Of a stretch of 64,000 nucleotides of DNA, positions 35,405-44,661 are shown one piece after another. Each line of letters starts with the position of its first letter. The first letter of the stretch is position 1. This stretch comes from Kribbella voronezhensis. GTDB taxonomy: Bacteria; Actinomycetota; Actinomycetes; Propionibacteriales; Kribbellaceae. Location of the stretch: NCBI RefSeq assembly GCF_004365175.1, contig NZ_SOCE01000001.1, positions 2,653,154 to 2,717,153 on the forward strand, given 5' to 3'. The notes beneath the pieces are model-generated. The model did not search any database, had not been told where the DNA came from, and worked only from the letters and a program-made list of their open reading frames with translations. The translations under genes and the position numbers were made by a program.

Positions 35405-35600
35405 GTACTACGGGGGAGAATCCCCCACGCGACCTCCTTCACCGGCCGCTCCCACCCACCCGAGACGGCGCTCCTACGTCGCACCTGAATACGTAGGTGC
35501 GCCCAGTCGACAGGCGACCCTGTTGGTCACGCGCCGGGGCGCGCTCCTTGCGTCGCCTTGAACGGCGTAGGCGCGACGACGGTGTCACACGCCCTCGGGT
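35405..35600. repeat. Dispersed convergent-gap repeat, copy at 35.4 kb
   Basis: It begins with GTACTACGGGGGAGAATCCCCC, a small hairpin (GGGGGA-GAA-TCCCCC at 35412-35426), then CTCCCACCCACCC, then GCGCTCCTACGTCGC, and an inverted GCACCT-N8-AGGTGC at 35481-35500. A weaker second core (GCGCTCCTTGCGTCGCC) follows near 35550. The same order of blocks recurs at 53.18 kb. The gap lies between convergent lpqE and the siderophore-binding gene. Confidence 0.75.
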
Positions 35601-35644
35601 CTCCGCATTGACCGCAATAACCGCGCCACCGACCGTCGTACGGA

Positions 35645-36670
35645 TCAGGAAGCGGACTCGGCGGCCTTCGACAAGCCCGGCAGGATCTTGTCGAGGACCC
35701 AAGGGACGCTCAGGACGCTGACGGAACTCATGCCGGAGATGACCTGCTGGTCCTCCATCAAGTAGGCGCCACCACGCTTAAGCGCACCCAGAGACGCGTA
35801 GACCGGGTCCGTCTCGAACTTCTTCGCAGTCAAGCCGTCCACGTAGCCCACGACCACATCCGCATCGATGTCGCCGACCTTCTCCTTGCTGAGGCTGACC
35901 GCGAACTCCTTCTTCGTGTTCTTCGCCTGTAGCGCCTCGACGCCTGGGGAATTCACGAAGCCCATTTCGGTGAGGATCTGGACCCGTGGATCCGTCGGCA
36001 TATAGACGTAGTTCTCCGGTCCGAAAGAGCCGATCGTCAGCGTCTTGCCCTTGAATTCGGGGTGATCCGCCGCGGCCTTCCTGGTCAGCTCGGTGATCCC
36101 CGCGATCAGCTTCGCCGCTTCGGCCGACTTGCCCAGCGCCTTGCCGATCAGCGTGGTCTGGTCCTGCCAACTGGTCTGCCACGCTGCACCCGGGTACGCC
36201 ACGGTCGGCGCGATCCCCGAGAGCGTCTTGTAGACGGTCGCATCGAAGCCCTCGTACGGCGCCAGGATCACGTCGGGCTTCAGCGCCGCGATCTTCTCGA
36301 ACGGATACCCGTCACCCGTGTCCAGCAACGTCGTCTTCGCCGGATCGAACCGGTCGGCGTCCCACGCCGTCACGCCGGCCGCCGTCGGCCCGTAGGTGAC
36401 CTTCGGCATCCCTACCGGCGTCTCACCCAGCGCGTACACCACGTCCTGCGCGTTCCACCCGAGCGTGACGATTCGCTCCGGCTTCTTCGAGATCGTGGTC
36501 TCGCCGAACGTGTTCTTCAGCGTGACCGGGAATCCCCCGGCCGTGCCGGAAGCTGGCACAGCCTCCTTGTCATCCGCACTGCCACACGCAGTCACCGTGC
36601 CGCCCAGTACTGCGGCCAGCGCGATCACCGCGATGCGAGCCGGCTGACGGCTACGCCGGGTCCAGAACAT
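35645..36670 (-). CDS. Iron-siderophore ABC transporter substrate-binding lipoprotein
   Basis: 341 residues. The lipobox is GTVTACGS. The FepB/FhuD-type binding fold is seen in FGETTISKKPERIVTLGWNAQDVVYALGE-type segments (conserved PERIV and G), EKIAALKPDVILAPYEG, and a long central helix. It would capture ferric siderophore outside the membrane and deliver it to a permease that is not in this window. An iron box lies 31 bases upstream, so expression should rise under iron limitation. Confidence 0.9.
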   Translation of the reverse strand: MFWTRRSRQPARIAVIALAAVLGGTVTACGSADDKEAVPASGTAGGFPVTLKNTFGETTISKKPERIVTLGWNAQDVVYALGETPVGMPKVTYGPTAAGVTAWDADRFDPAKTTLLDTGDGYPFEKIAALKPDVILAPYEGFDATVYKTLSGIAPTVAYPGAAWQTSWQDQTTLIGKALGKSAEAAKLIAGITELTRKAAADHPEFKGKTLTIGSFGPENYVYMPTDPRVQILTEMGFVNSPGVEALQAKNTKKEFAVSLSKEKVGDIDADVVVGYVDGLTAKKFETDPVYASLGALKRGGAYLMEDQQVISGMSSVSVLSVPWVLDKILPGLSKAAESAS

Positions 36671-36700
36671 GGTCGCTCTCCTCAGTCAGAATGCCTCAAC

Positions 36701-36719
36701 TAAGGACAGCCTAAGCTAA
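36701..36719 (-). promoter_or_regulatory. Iron box (IdeR/DmdR site)
   Basis: On the minus strand this 19-mer reads TTAGCTTAGGCTGTCCTTA and matches the IdeR/DmdR consensus TTAGGTTAGGCTAACCTAA at 15 of 19 positions. It sits just upstream of the siderophore-binding gene and overlaps the stop codon of the LanC-like gene. Confidence 0.82.
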
Positions 36720-37975
36720 CTCACAACGCCGACCGATAGGTGGTCCGGCCAAGGGACCGAATAGCCACCGAAGCCACCATCCTTCAACCGCGCGTACCGC
36801 AAGAGCTCCCGGACGATGCCCGCATTCCCCATCGCCCACCCGGCAACTGGCGCCAGGTCGGGCGGCGACTCCCGGTACTCGTAGTTCGACCACCGCACCC
36901 CGGCCTCGTCGACGACGGCGTGCTTCGCGAGATCGTCAACGAGCACGTCAGCGAAATCGAAGTCGTCACCACGCTCCACGATCCGGTCACAAGCCAGCGC
37001 GAGAACGCCCGCCGTCCCGCAGCACCGGCCGTGGTTGTCCCAGAAGCCTGGCCGCACCCGCCGCGGCAATCCGGACTGCGTGACCGTGTGCCAGCAGCGG
37101 TCACCGAGTTCGGCCCAGGACACGTCGCCGGTGACCTGCTCCAGCAGCCGGAACACCTGCGCGTCCCCCGCCGGGCCGTTGCACCAGCCGAGGCTGTAGC
37201 GCTCGATCAACTCCGGCCGATGCGGCGGATCGGAATGAGGTACGAGGAACCCGTCCGGGCCGGCCTCATTGCGATGCACCACATCTGCGGCCCCGGCGAG
37301 AGCAAGGTCGATCAGGTCCTGCCGGTCAGCGGCCTGGCCGATCGCGGCCAGCGCGTAGACGATGCCGAGCGTTCCGTGCGCGATGTGGTGCGACCGCGGC
37401 GGCGAGGGCCGGACCGGCCAGTTCACGCCACCCGCCGTCCGATCCGCGGTCGAGAGGTACGGCGTCACCGCGGCAACCGCCAACTCCAGATCACCGGCAG
37501 CCAGCGCACCGAGCCCGATGCCCGCGTTGCCCACGAGGAGCTCGAACATCTCGTTCCACCGCTGACCGTCGAACCGGCTCCTGACTCGGTGGAGTGCCTC
37601 GCGTGCCGGGTCGGGGCGGCCGACTGCCCGCAGTACGGCGGCAACGCCCGCCAGACCGCCGTAGAGCGACGAGCCCTCTTCTTGATCGACGCCCGCGGCC
37701 AGCGCATCCGCGCCGGCTTCGACCGCACGGACATACCGCTCGTCGCCGAAGTGCTCGGCGGATTCCTGCAGCGCGAGCACGATGCCGGCCAGCCCGTGGT
37801 AGAGCGACAGGTCGTCGGCAGACGAGCCGTGCTCGATCATCCAGTCAGTCGCGCCCCGCGCGAGCTCGGTGGCCTTCCGAGCCCTGAGGTCGGTCGCCTT
37901 CCGAGTCCTGAGGTCGGTCGTCTGCTGAGCGGCGAGATCCGCCGCCTGCCGGGCCGCGAGGTCTGCCGTCTCCAT
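36716..37975 (-). CDS. Orphan LanC-like cyclase
   Basis: 419 residues. The alpha-toroid repeats of the lanthionine cyclase family are visible (SLYHGLAGIVLALQE, SLYGGLAGVAAVLR, HGTLGIVYALAAIG). Zinc-site motifs are WCNG and CCGTAG, so the usual Cys-His-Gly is Cys-Cys-Gly; a three-Cys zinc site is known in CCG-type LanM enzymes such as ProcM. No lanthipeptide precursor, dehydratase or transporter is nearby. The first 43 residues are five 8-residue repeats that are not part of the fold, so a later start is possible. Confidence 0.85.
   Translation of the reverse strand: METADLAARQAADLAAQQTTDLRTRKATDLRARKATELARGATDWMIEHGSSADDLSLYHGLAGIVLALQESAEHFGDERYVRAVEAGADALAAGVDQEEGSSLYGGLAGVAAVLRAVGRPDPAREALHRVRSRFDGQRWNEMFELLVGNAGIGLGALAAGDLELAVAAVTPYLSTADRTAGGVNWPVRPSPPRSHHIAHGTLGIVYALAAIGQAADRQDLIDLALAGAADVVHRNEAGPDGFLVPHSDPPHRPELIERYSLGWCNGPAGDAQVFRLLEQVTGDVSWAELGDRCWHTVTQSGLPRRVRPGFWDNHGRCCGTAGVLALACDRIVERGDDFDFADVLVDDLAKHAVVDEAGVRWSNYEYRESPPDLAPVAGWAMGNAGIVRELLRYARLKDGGFGGYSVPWPDHLSVGVVS
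37847..37966 (-). repeat. 24-base tandem repeat encoding an 8-residue motif, five copies
   Basis: It encodes ADLAARQA, ADLAAQQT, TDLRTRKA, TDLRARKA and TELARGAT at the start of the LanC-like protein, a helix-forming heptad-like segment. The middle units (CGGTCGCCTTCCGAG on the plus strand) are nearly identical in DNA, indicating slippage. Copy number may vary between strains. Confidence 0.85.
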
Positions 37976-38000
37976 GACGCCAGCGTAGTTACGCCGGCGG

Positions 38001-38681
38001 TCAGGCCTCGAATTTGTAGCCCAGACCGCGGACCGTGACCAGGTGGGACGGGTTCGACGGATCCTTCTCCAGCTTGGACCGGAGGCGCTTGACGTGGACG
38101 TCGAGAGTCTTGGTGTCGCCCACGTAGTCGGCGCCCCAGATGCGGTCGATCAGCTGGCCGCGGGTGAGCACCCGGCCGGTGTTGCGCAGCAGCATCTCGA
38201 GCAGCTCGAACTCCTTCAGCGGCAGCCGGATCTCGCTCCCGCCGACCGTGACGACGTGGCGTTCGACATCCATCCGGACCGGGCCGGCCTCCAAGGTGTC
38301 CGGCAGCAGCTCTCCCACGTCCTGGCCGCGCCGCAGTACCGCGCGGATGCGGGCGAGCAGTTCGCGCGGGCTGTAGGGCTTGGTGACGTAGTCGTCGGCG
38401 CCCAGTTCGAGGCCGACCACCTTGTCGACCTCGGTGTCCTTCGCGCTGACGATGATCACCGGGACGTTGCCCCGGCTGCGCAGCGCCCGGCACACCTCGG
38501 TCCCGGACAGGCCCGGCAACATCAGGTCCAGCAGCACGATGTCCGCGCCGGCCCGGTCGTACTCGTCCAGCGCGTCCGGTCCGGTCTCCGCGACGGCGAC
38601 CTCGAACCCTTCCTTGCGCAGGACGTACGACAACGCGTCGCTGTAGCTTTCTTCGTCTTCGACGACCAGCACTCGGGTCAC
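38001..38681 (-). CDS. phoP: Phosphate response regulator PhoP/RegX3
   Basis: 226 residues. The receiver domain has the acidic pair EDEE at 8-11, phospho-Asp in IVLLDLMLPG, and Lys in VTKPYSPREL. The OmpR winged helix ends LDVHVKRLRSKLEKD, then RGLGYKFEA. It is the output half of the phosphate-starvation system (PhoP in Streptomyces, RegX3 in mycobacteria). The GTG start overlaps the phoR stop by four bases. Confidence 0.93.
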   Translation of the reverse strand: MTRVLVVEDEESYSDALSYVLRKEGFEVAVAETGPDALDEYDRAGADIVLLDLMLPGLSGTEVCRALRSRGNVPVIIVSAKDTEVDKVVGLELGADDYVTKPYSPRELLARIRAVLRRGQDVGELLPDTLEAGPVRMDVERHVVTVGGSEIRLPLKEFELLEMLLRNTGRVLTRGQLIDRIWGADYVGDTKTLDVHVKRLRSKLEKDPSNPSHLVTVRGLGYKFEA

Positions 38682-39898
38682 GAAGCTGCCTCCTTAGCGG
38701 TGTGCTCTGACGGGGTAGGCGCCAGATCGATGGCCGGCTTCTCCTGGACGGAGCAGTCGGTCGGTTGCCCGGTCGCGGGATCGAGCCGCAGCGGGAGTCT
38801 CACGGTGAAGGTCGAACCCTGGCCCTCGACGCTCCAGACCCGCACGTCGCCGCCGTGGATCGAGGCGATGTGCTTGACGATGGACAGGCCGAGTCCGGTC
38901 CCGCCGGTCTCCCGGCTGCGGGCCCGGTCGACCCGGTAGAAGCGTTCGAAGATGCGTTCCAGGTCGCTGCTCGGGATGCCCACGCCCTGGTCGCTGACGG
39001 TGATCTCGACCAGGTCCCCGATCGGGTGCGCGGCGACCGCGACCCTGGTCCCGTCGGGGCTGTAGTTGACCGCGTTCTCGACCAGGTTGCCGATCGCGAT
39101 CGCGAGCTGGTCCTCGCTGCCCATCACCTCGAGCGCGGGATCGGTCTTCACGACCAGGTTGATGTCGCGGTCCTCGGCGTCCACCCGGCAGCGGTCGACG
39201 GCCTGCTCGACCACGGCGCTGATGTCGACCGGGCCGGGATTCTCCAGCGGGTCGTCGCCCTGCAGCCGGGACAGCTCGATGATCTCCTTGACCAGCCGGC
39301 TCAGCCGGGACGCCTCGATCCGCATCCGGCCGGAGAACCGCTGCACGGCCTCAGGGTCGTCGGACGCCTCGGAGACCGCGTCGGCCAGCAGGATCAGCGC
39401 CCCGATCGGCGTCTTCAACTCATGGCTGACGTTGACGGTGAAGTCGCGGCGGATGGCGTCGATGCGGCGTTCCCTGGTCCGGTCCTCGACCAGCACCAGC
39501 ACCAACTGGCTGCCGAGCGGCGCGACCCGGGCACTGACGTACTGCGTGGCGCCGAGCCGGCCCCGGACGATCTCGAGGTCGCGCTGGCGTATCTCGCCGT
39601 CACGGCGAACCGCCCGGACCATGTCCAGCAGGTCGTCGGCGACCAGCCGCTCGCCCCGGACGATGCCGAGCACATGGGCAGGCGCGCTGGCCTGGAGCAC
39701 CTGGTCCTCCGGGCCCATCACGACCGCCGATGAACGCAGTACGGACAAGACGGTGGCGACGCCGGTCGGGACGATCGGGTCCGGGGACTCGGGGATCTTC
39801 TGCTGGGAACGCTCACTGAGCATCAAAGCGCCGAGTGAAAGCAGAGCCAGGGCCGCGCCGATGACGCCGCCCAGCACCGCAGCCAGCGTGGGGTCCAC
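38678..39898 (-). CDS. phoR: Phosphate sensor histidine kinase PhoR/SenX3
   Basis: 406 residues. An N-terminal membrane helix (AAVLGGVIGAALALLSLGAL), a PAS-like region, then the H-box FTVNVSHELKTPIGAL, N-box NLVENAVNYS, and G-boxes VSDQGVGIP and GGTGLGLSIV. Kinase for phoP. GTG 39898 is chosen because TAGCAT (39906-39911) lies seven bases upstream; an ATG at 39946 would be on the wrong side of that box. The PHO box in the divergent gap with phoU suggests autoregulation. Confidence 0.92.
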   Translation of the reverse strand: MDPTLAAVLGGVIGAALALLSLGALMLSERSQQKIPESPDPIVPTGVATVLSVLRSSAVVMGPEDQVLQASAPAHVLGIVRGERLVADDLLDMVRAVRRDGEIRQRDLEIVRGRLGATQYVSARVAPLGSQLVLVLVEDRTRERRIDAIRRDFTVNVSHELKTPIGALILLADAVSEASDDPEAVQRFSGRMRIEASRLSRLVKEIIELSRLQGDDPLENPGPVDISAVVEQAVDRCRVDAEDRDINLVVKTDPALEVMGSEDQLAIAIGNLVENAVNYSPDGTRVAVAAHPIGDLVEITVSDQGVGIPSSDLERIFERFYRVDRARSRETGGTGLGLSIVKHIASIHGGDVRVWSVEGQGSTFTVRLPLRLDPATGQPTDCSVQEKPAIDLAPTPSEHTAKEAAS

Positions 39899-39905
39899 AG
39901 TGACG

Positions 39906-39911
39906 ATGCTA
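39906..39911 (-). promoter_or_regulatory. -10 box of phoR-phoP (leaderless)
   Basis: TAGCAT on the minus strand, seven bases before GTG 39898. Confidence 0.5.
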
Positions 39912-39971
39912 CGCGGGCAACCAGCAGGGAAAGACCGAATGAGCACCCGATGACCGGAACGCGTCCTAACT

Positions 39972-39993
39972 GTTCATCAGGCGTTCACCACTC
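39972..39993 (+). promoter_or_regulatory. PHO box (PhoP-binding direct repeats)
   Basis: Two adjacent 11-base repeats, GTTCATCAGGC and GTTCACCACTC, match the actinobacterial PHO-box unit GTTCAYYYRGG. They lie between divergent phoR-phoP and phoU, where Streptomyces also carries a PHO box. Confidence 0.85.
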
Positions 39994-40097
39994 GTCGCCG
40001 ACCGGCAACCTCGACGGCATACGGTCCACCGTGGGGCGGTACTGGCTTGTGCCCCGCCTCGGCAGGACCGGACACCACAGATCGGAAGCAGACAACG

Positions 40098-40805
40098 ATG
40101 CGCGACACCTATCACGAGCAGCTCGACGACATCCTCGCCGAGCTCGAACGGATGACCCGGACGGTGTCGACCGCCGTACGCCGCTCCACCACCGCCCTGC
40201 TCGCGGCCGACATCAGGCAGGCCGAGGAGGTCATTGCCGCCGACATCCAACTGGACGCGGCCGGTGAGGGTGTCGAGGAGAAGGTCTTCGAACTGATGGC
40301 CCGGCAGGCCCCGGTCGCCAACGAACTGCGGATGCTGGTCGCCGCGCTCCGGATGGTCGCCGACCTCGAGCGGATGGGCGATCTGGCCGCGCACGTGTCG
40401 AAGATCGCCCGGTTGCGCTACCCGGCGCCGGCGATCCCGGCCGAGCTGCACAGCGTGATCGAGGAGATGGGCGCGGTCGCGGGCCGGATGGTCGACTCCG
40501 CCGGTGACGTGATCAAGTCCCGCGACGTCGCGGCGGCCAACGCGCTGGAGGCCGTCGACGACGAGATGGACAAGCTGCGCAGCAACCAGTTCCGCCTCAT
40601 GATGGACGACACCTGGCCGCACGGCGTCGAGGTCGCCGTCGACATCGCCCTCCTCGGCCGGTACTACGAGCGCATCGCCGATCACGCCGTCTCGATGGCG
40701 CGCCGCGTCGTCTACCTGGTCACCGGCGAACTCCCGGTCGCCGTCGGCGGCACCGCAGCCGGCTCAGGCGCCGGCGCCTCCGCCCCGTCCCCGAACGGCA
40801 ACTGA
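40098..40805 (+). CDS. phoU: Phosphate signalling protein PhoU
   Basis: 235 residues. Two PhoU three-helix repeats are visible: LRMLVAALRMVADLERMGDLAAHV and a second with VDIALLGRYYERIADHAVSMARRVV. The (E/D)R(M/I)(G/A)D metal motifs are present in both. It links phosphate transport to the PhoR kinase and dampens the response when phosphate is ample. It diverges from phoR across the PHO box. The ATG at 40098 replaces an in-frame earlier start, since the earlier residues are not PhoU-like. Confidence 0.93.
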   Translation: MRDTYHEQLDDILAELERMTRTVSTAVRRSTTALLAADIRQAEEVIAADIQLDAAGEGVEEKVFELMARQAPVANELRMLVAALRMVADLERMGDLAAHVSKIARLRYPAPAIPAELHSVIEEMGAVAGRMVDSAGDVIKSRDVAAANALEAVDDEMDKLRSNQFRLMMDDTWPHGVEVAVDIALLGRYYERIADHAVSMARRVVYLVTGELPVAVGGTAAGSGAGASAPSPNGN

Positions 40806-40813
40806 CTCTCACG

Positions 40814-40853
40814 AAGTAGCCCTCGGCAACCAATCGGTTGCCGAGGGCTACTT
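40814..40853 (+). terminator. Hairpin terminator after phoU
   Basis: A perfect 18-base stem (AAGTAGCCCTCGGCAACC and its complement) with a 4-base loop AATC, nine bases after the phoU stop, followed by GTTGT. Confidence 0.9.
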
Positions 40854-40974
40854 GTTGTGCGGGTACTACGCCGTACGCGGCTCCAGCACCCAGCTCAGGC
40901 CAAGGAACCTCAGTCCTATCTGACTAGGTGGAGGCGGTCCTGTGGTCCTAGCCGATGCCGACGATCAGCCTTCG

Positions 40975-41050
40975 GCGGCGGGCGACCACCGACCTAGGCG
41001 CGACGCAGGAGCGCCGTGCCTGGGTGGGTGGGAGGAGCGGCGTGGGGACT
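40975..41050. repeat. Dispersed convergent-gap repeat, copy at 41.0 kb
   Basis: In the reverse orientation: GCGACGCAGGAGCGCCG, then GGGTGGGTGGGAGGAGCGGCGTGGGGA. Its complement gives CACCCACCC followed by GCGCTCCTGCGTCGC, the order seen at 35.4 and 53.2 kb. It lies between convergent phoU and gpmA. Confidence 0.75.
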
Positions 41051-41057
41051 GGTGTTC

Positions 41058-41804
41058 TTACCGGCCCTGGTTCTTGACTGCTTCGATGGCGGCGGCTGCT
41101 GCGTCTGGGTCGAGGTATTCGCCGCCCTTGACGATGGGGCGGAAGTTCTCGTCCAGTTCGTAGTACAACGGCACGCCGGTCGGGATGTTGAGGCCGACGA
41201 TGGTCTTCTCGTCGAGGTTGTCGAGGTGCTTGACGAGGGCGCGCAGGGAGTTGCCGTGGGCGGTGACGAGGACGGTCTTGCCGGCGCGGAGGTCGGGGAC
41301 GATCGCGTCGTACCAGTAGGGCAGCATCCGCTCGACGACGTCAGCCAGGCATTCGGTTGCCGGGAGCAACTCGGGCGGGAGGCCGGCGTACCGGGGGTCG
41401 CCGGCCTGGTCGAACTCCGAGCCGCGCTCGATCGGCGGCGGCGGGGTGTCGTAGGAGCGGCGGAAGAGCATGAACTGCTCCTCGCCGAGCTCCTCGAGGG
41501 TCTGCTTCTTGTCCTTGCCCTGCAGGCCGCCGTAGTGCCGCTCGTTCAGCCGCCAGGACCGGCGAACGTCGATCCACTGGCGACCGGCGACCTCGAGGGC
41601 GATGTTCGCGGTACGGATCGCGCGGCGCAACACCGAGGTGTGCACGACGTCGGGCAGCAGGTCGCGATCGCGGAGCAGCTCACCGCCGCGCTGGGCTTCC
41701 TCGATGCCGCCGGCGTTCAGGTCGACGTCGACCCAGCCGGTGAACAGGTTCTTGGCGTTCCAGTCGCTGGTGCCGTGGCGGAGCAGGATCAGGCGATAGG
41801 TCAT
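41058..41804 (-). CDS. gpmA: 2,3-bisphosphoglycerate-dependent phosphoglycerate mutase
   Basis: 248 residues. The phospho-His motif is [12 protein letters not shown]. The substrate segment [13 protein letters not shown] and the second catalytic His in [13 protein letters not shown] are in place. It interconverts 3- and 2-phosphoglycerate in glycolysis. ATG 41804 is chosen over GTG 41810 because TAGGCT (41811-41816) is exactly six bases upstream. Adjacency to YbjN, mshA and the phosphate two-component system is conserved in actinobacteria. Confidence 0.95.
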   Translation of the reverse strand: MTYRLILLRHGTSDWNAKNLFTGWVDVDLNAGGIEEAQRGGELLRDRDLLPDVVHTSVLRRAIRTANIALEVAGRQWIDVRRSWRLNERHYGGLQGKDKKQTLEELGEEQFMLFRRSYDTPPPPIERGSEFDQAGDPRYAGLPPELLPATECLADVVERMLPYWYDAIVPDLRAGKTVLVTAHGNSLRALVKHLDNLDEKTIVGLNIPTGVPLYYELDENFRPIVKGGEYLDPDAAAAAIEAVKNQGR

Positions 41805-41810
41805 GGCCAC

Positions 41811-41816
41811 AGCCTA
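41811..41816 (-). promoter_or_regulatory. -10 box of gpmA (leaderless)
   Basis: TAGGCT on the minus strand, six bases before ATG 41804; its TAG is the stop codon of the upstream YbjN gene. Confidence 0.5.
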
Positions 41817-42302
41817 GCGAGGCTCCAGCCAGCCCATGAAAGCGTCCAGATTCCGGGTCGACTCGCCCCGGGACAGCCGCCACTCGTACTCCTTGCGGAT
41901 CGACGACGCGAACCCGAGCTCCAGGATGGTGTTGAACGACGAGTCGGCATATTCCAGTACTGCGCCGAGCAGGCGGTCCACCTCGACCGGCGTGATCGCG
42001 TGCAGCGGGACCCGCCCGTCCAGGTGGATGTCGCCGAGGTGGTCCACCGCGAAGGCGACGCCGTACATCTTCAGGTTCCGCTCCAGCAGCCAGCGATAGA
42101 CGGCCTCGTGGTTCTCGTCCGGCCGCCGGGCGACGAAGGCGTGCACATGCACCGCCTGACTACCGACGGTGAGCATCACCGTGGTCTTCAACTTCCGCTC
42201 GCCCGGCAGGTCCACGGCGAACGCGCCCGGGGTCGTCTCGGTGAAGTCCAGGTCGTTCTCGGTCAGCACCTGGCGGATCACGTCCGCGGCCGACACCCTC
42301 AT
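41814..42302 (-). CDS. YbjN domain protein
   Basis: 162 residues. It contains the YbjN fold (tandem beta-alpha units): [52 protein letters not shown]. The family resembles type III secretion chaperones in fold; its role in actinobacteria is unknown. Its ATG overlaps the mshA stop by four bases (ATGA), so it is cotranscribed with mshA. It keeps the mshA-YbjN-gpm order known from M. tuberculosis. Confidence 0.88.
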   Translation of the reverse strand: MRVSAADVIRQVLTENDLDFTETTPGAFAVDLPGERKLKTTVMLTVGSQAVHVHAFVARRPDENHEAVYRWLLERNLKMYGVAFAVDHLGDIHLDGRVPLHAITPVEVDRLLGAVLEYADSSFNTILELGFASSIRKEYEWRLSRGESTRNLDAFMGWLEPR

Positions 42303-43591
42303 CCAGTCACCTCCGCGGCGAGCTCCGCCGCCATCGTCTCCTGGGCCGTCCGGTACGCCGCCAGGGTCTTCTCGGCGGTCAGTTCCCAGCCGAATCCCCG
42401 GGCATGCTTGACCGCCGCCTGGCTCATGCTCTCGCGGGTGGCCGGATCCGTCGCGATCCGCCGCAGCGCGTCGGCGAAGTCGGCCACGTCGTGCCCACGC
42501 ACCAACAGCCCCGTGGTTCCATCGCTGACCGCCGTCGTCAGCCCACCCACGGCCGCCGCGACCACCGGCGTCCCGCAGGCCTGTGCTTCCAGGGCCACCA
42601 GGCCGAAGGATTCGGAGTACGACGGTACGCAGACCACCGAGGCCGCTCGGTACCACTCCGCGAGCCCGGCCCCCGCGATCGGCTTCACGAACCGGGTGAC
42701 GTCGTCGACCTTCAGCGCGCGGGCGAGTTCGGCGTGCGCCTCGGGATGCTCCATCCCGTTGCCCGACGGTCCACCGATGATCGCCACGATCAGCCTGTCC
42801 CGGAGCGCCGGATCCTGCTCGAGCATCCGGGCAGCCGCCTTGATCAGGATGTCCGGCGCCTTCAGCGGCTGGATCCGCCCCACGAACGCGAGCAGCAGCG
42901 CATCCTCCGGTACGCCGACCGCCCGCCGCGCCGCCGCCTGATCACCTGGCTTGAAGATCTCCAGATCGACACCTGGGCTGACCACACCGACCTTGGCCGG
43001 CTGCGCGCCGTACAGGTCGATCAGCTCGCGGGCCTCGTCCTCGGTGTTCGCGAGCAACCGGTCCGCCGCCTCGACGACCTGCTCCTCACCGATCAGCCGG
43101 GCCGGCGGCTCGGGTACGTCGTCGTCGGCGAGGCTGGCGTTCTTCACCTTCGCCATCGTGTGCATGGTGTGCACCAGCGGCACGGCCCACCGGTCGCGAG
43201 CGAGCAGACCGACCTGGCCGGACAGCCAGTAGTGCGAGTGGATCACGTCGTAGTACCCGGGCTCGCGGATCGCTTCAGCGCGTAGTACGGCGCGGGCGAA
43301 CGTGCACAGCTGGGCCGGGAGCTCGTTCTTGGACAGGCCTTCGTACGGCCCGGCGGCGACGTTGCGAACAGTCACCCCCGGCATCAGTTCGACCTTCGCC
43401 GGCAGCGCCGACGCGGTCGCCCGGGTGAACACGTCGACCTCGATCCCCAGATCCGCCAGGCGTTTCGACAACTCCACCACGTACACGTTCATCCCCCCGG
43501 CGTCCCCGATCCCGGGCTGGTCCAGCGGAGAGGTGTGCAGACTGATCATCGCGACCCGCCTCGGAGGGCGGTCGGCGGAGGGGAAGGTCAC
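42299..43591 (-). CDS. mshA: D-inositol-3-phosphate glycosyltransferase (mycothiol biosynthesis)
   Basis: 430 residues from GTG 43591. GT4 features: the donor/acceptor loop [23 protein letters not shown] is the MshA signature; [32 protein letters not shown] and the EX7E region [17 protein letters not shown] follow. It transfers GlcNAc to inositol-3-phosphate, the first step of mycothiol synthesis. An upstream GTG at 43615 is possible, but TACCCT lies exactly six bases before 43591, which also avoids overlap with the gene before it. Confidence 0.94.
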   Translation of the reverse strand: MTFPSADRPPRRVAMISLHTSPLDQPGIGDAGGMNVYVVELSKRLADLGIEVDVFTRATASALPAKVELMPGVTVRNVAAGPYEGLSKNELPAQLCTFARAVLRAEAIREPGYYDVIHSHYWLSGQVGLLARDRWAVPLVHTMHTMAKVKNASLADDDVPEPPARLIGEEQVVEAADRLLANTEDEARELIDLYGAQPAKVGVVSPGVDLEIFKPGDQAAARRAVGVPEDALLLAFVGRIQPLKAPDILIKAAARMLEQDPALRDRLIVAIIGGPSGNGMEHPEAHAELARALKVDDVTRFVKPIAGAGLAEWYRAASVVCVPSYSESFGLVALEAQACGTPVVAAAVGGLTTAVSDGTTGLLVRGHDVADFADALRRIATDPATRESMSQAAVKHARGFGWELTAEKTLAAYRTAQETMAAELAAEVTG

Positions 43592-43595
43592 CTGG

Positions 43596-44516
43596 TCAGG
43601 GTAACTCCGGGGCACCTTCCGCAGTCCGGGTGTGGAGTGGCGGCTCGACGGTGGGGGCGGTCCAGCTGGCGAGCAGGCCGAGAGCCGACTCGGACTGGGT
43701 GCCGGGCTCGGCGGAGTAGGTGACGAGCAACTGGTCCGGATCGCCCGGCATGACGAGCGTCTCGTACTGCAAAGTCAGCTCGCCGACCATCGGATGAACC
43801 ATCCGCTTCACGCCGAAGCTCTTGTCCCGTACGTCGTGCCGCGCCCACTGCGTGCGGAACTCCTCGCTGTGAATCGACAGCTCACCGATCAACTCGGCCA
43901 GCTCGGGATCGTCGGGGTTGCGGCCGGCGTACATGCGCAGGTAGTCGACCGTCTCCGCGGCGATCGCCTCCCACTGCGGATAGAATCCCGCAACGCGGTC
44001 TCCATTGATAACTCTGTCGCGGCAGGACTCGTCGAGGAAGACCAGTCTGGGCATGTTCCGTTCCTTCGCGGACAGTGCCCCGAAGTCGACGATCAGCGCG
44101 GCGGCCAACGGGTTCCAGGCCAGCACGTCCATCCGGCGACCGAGCAGGAACGCCGGTACGCCGTCGAGTGCGTTCAGCAACTGTTGCATCGCGGGCCGAA
44201 CCCGCTGCGCCGTACGACGTTGCTTCGGGCGACGAACCGGTTTCGCCAACCGGGCCAGGTGATCCCGCTCGTCCTCGGTCAGGCCGAGCACCTCGGCGAC
44301 GGCGTCCAGGATCTCCTGCGAGACGTTGTCCGTCCGGCCTTGTTCGAGACGGACGTAGTAGTCGGCGCTGACCCCGGCAGCCTGGGCGAGCTCCTCGCGC
44401 CGCAGCCCGGGTACGCGCCGGCGACCGTTGCCGAACACCTTCAGCCCGAGATCCTCAGGACGGATCCGGGCCCTTCTGGTCTTCAGGAATTCGGTCAGTT
44501 CCGCACGGCGATCCAT
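43596..44516 (-). CDS. XRE regulator with MmyB-like ligand domain
   Basis: 306 residues. The N-terminal helix-turn-helix contains [30 protein letters not shown], with the PGLRREELA and YYxRLEQGR signatures of the MmyB class. The C-terminal PAS-like domain has [12 protein letters not shown] and a fatty-acid-binding-like pocket. Such genes usually diverge from an SDR gene that they regulate, as here. ATG 44516 (MDRRAEL) is the family start; the longer open frame reaches into the promoter region. Confidence 0.88.
   Translation of the reverse strand: MDRRAELTEFLKTRRARIRPEDLGLKVFGNGRRRVPGLRREELAQAAGVSADYYVRLEQGRTDNVSQEILDAVAEVLGLTEDERDHLARLAKPVRRPKQRRTAQRVRPAMQQLLNALDGVPAFLLGRRMDVLAWNPLAAALIVDFGALSAKERNMPRLVFLDESCRDRVINGDRVAGFYPQWEAIAAETVDYLRMYAGRNPDDPELAELIGELSIHSEEFRTQWARHDVRDKSFGVKRMVHPMVGELTLQYETLVMPGDPDQLLVTYSAEPGTQSESALGLLASWTAPTVEPPLHTRTAEGAPELP
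43598..43603 (-). promoter_or_regulatory. -10 box of mshA (leaderless)
   Basis: TACCCT on the minus strand, six bases before GTG 43591; it overlaps the stop codon of the upstream regulator gene. Confidence 0.4.
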
Positions 44517-44661
44517 GACGTCAAGTATCCCCGGCGGCTGTTCTGCAAGGGTGGTCCTGTCAGAACCAGGTTCGGCAAACCCCAGGGTGAAGAGAGAGCT
44601 GGGTAGCTCCTCGCCGCCGAACGAGGCTGAGGTCATCAACCTTCACTCGTAGGAGCAAGAG

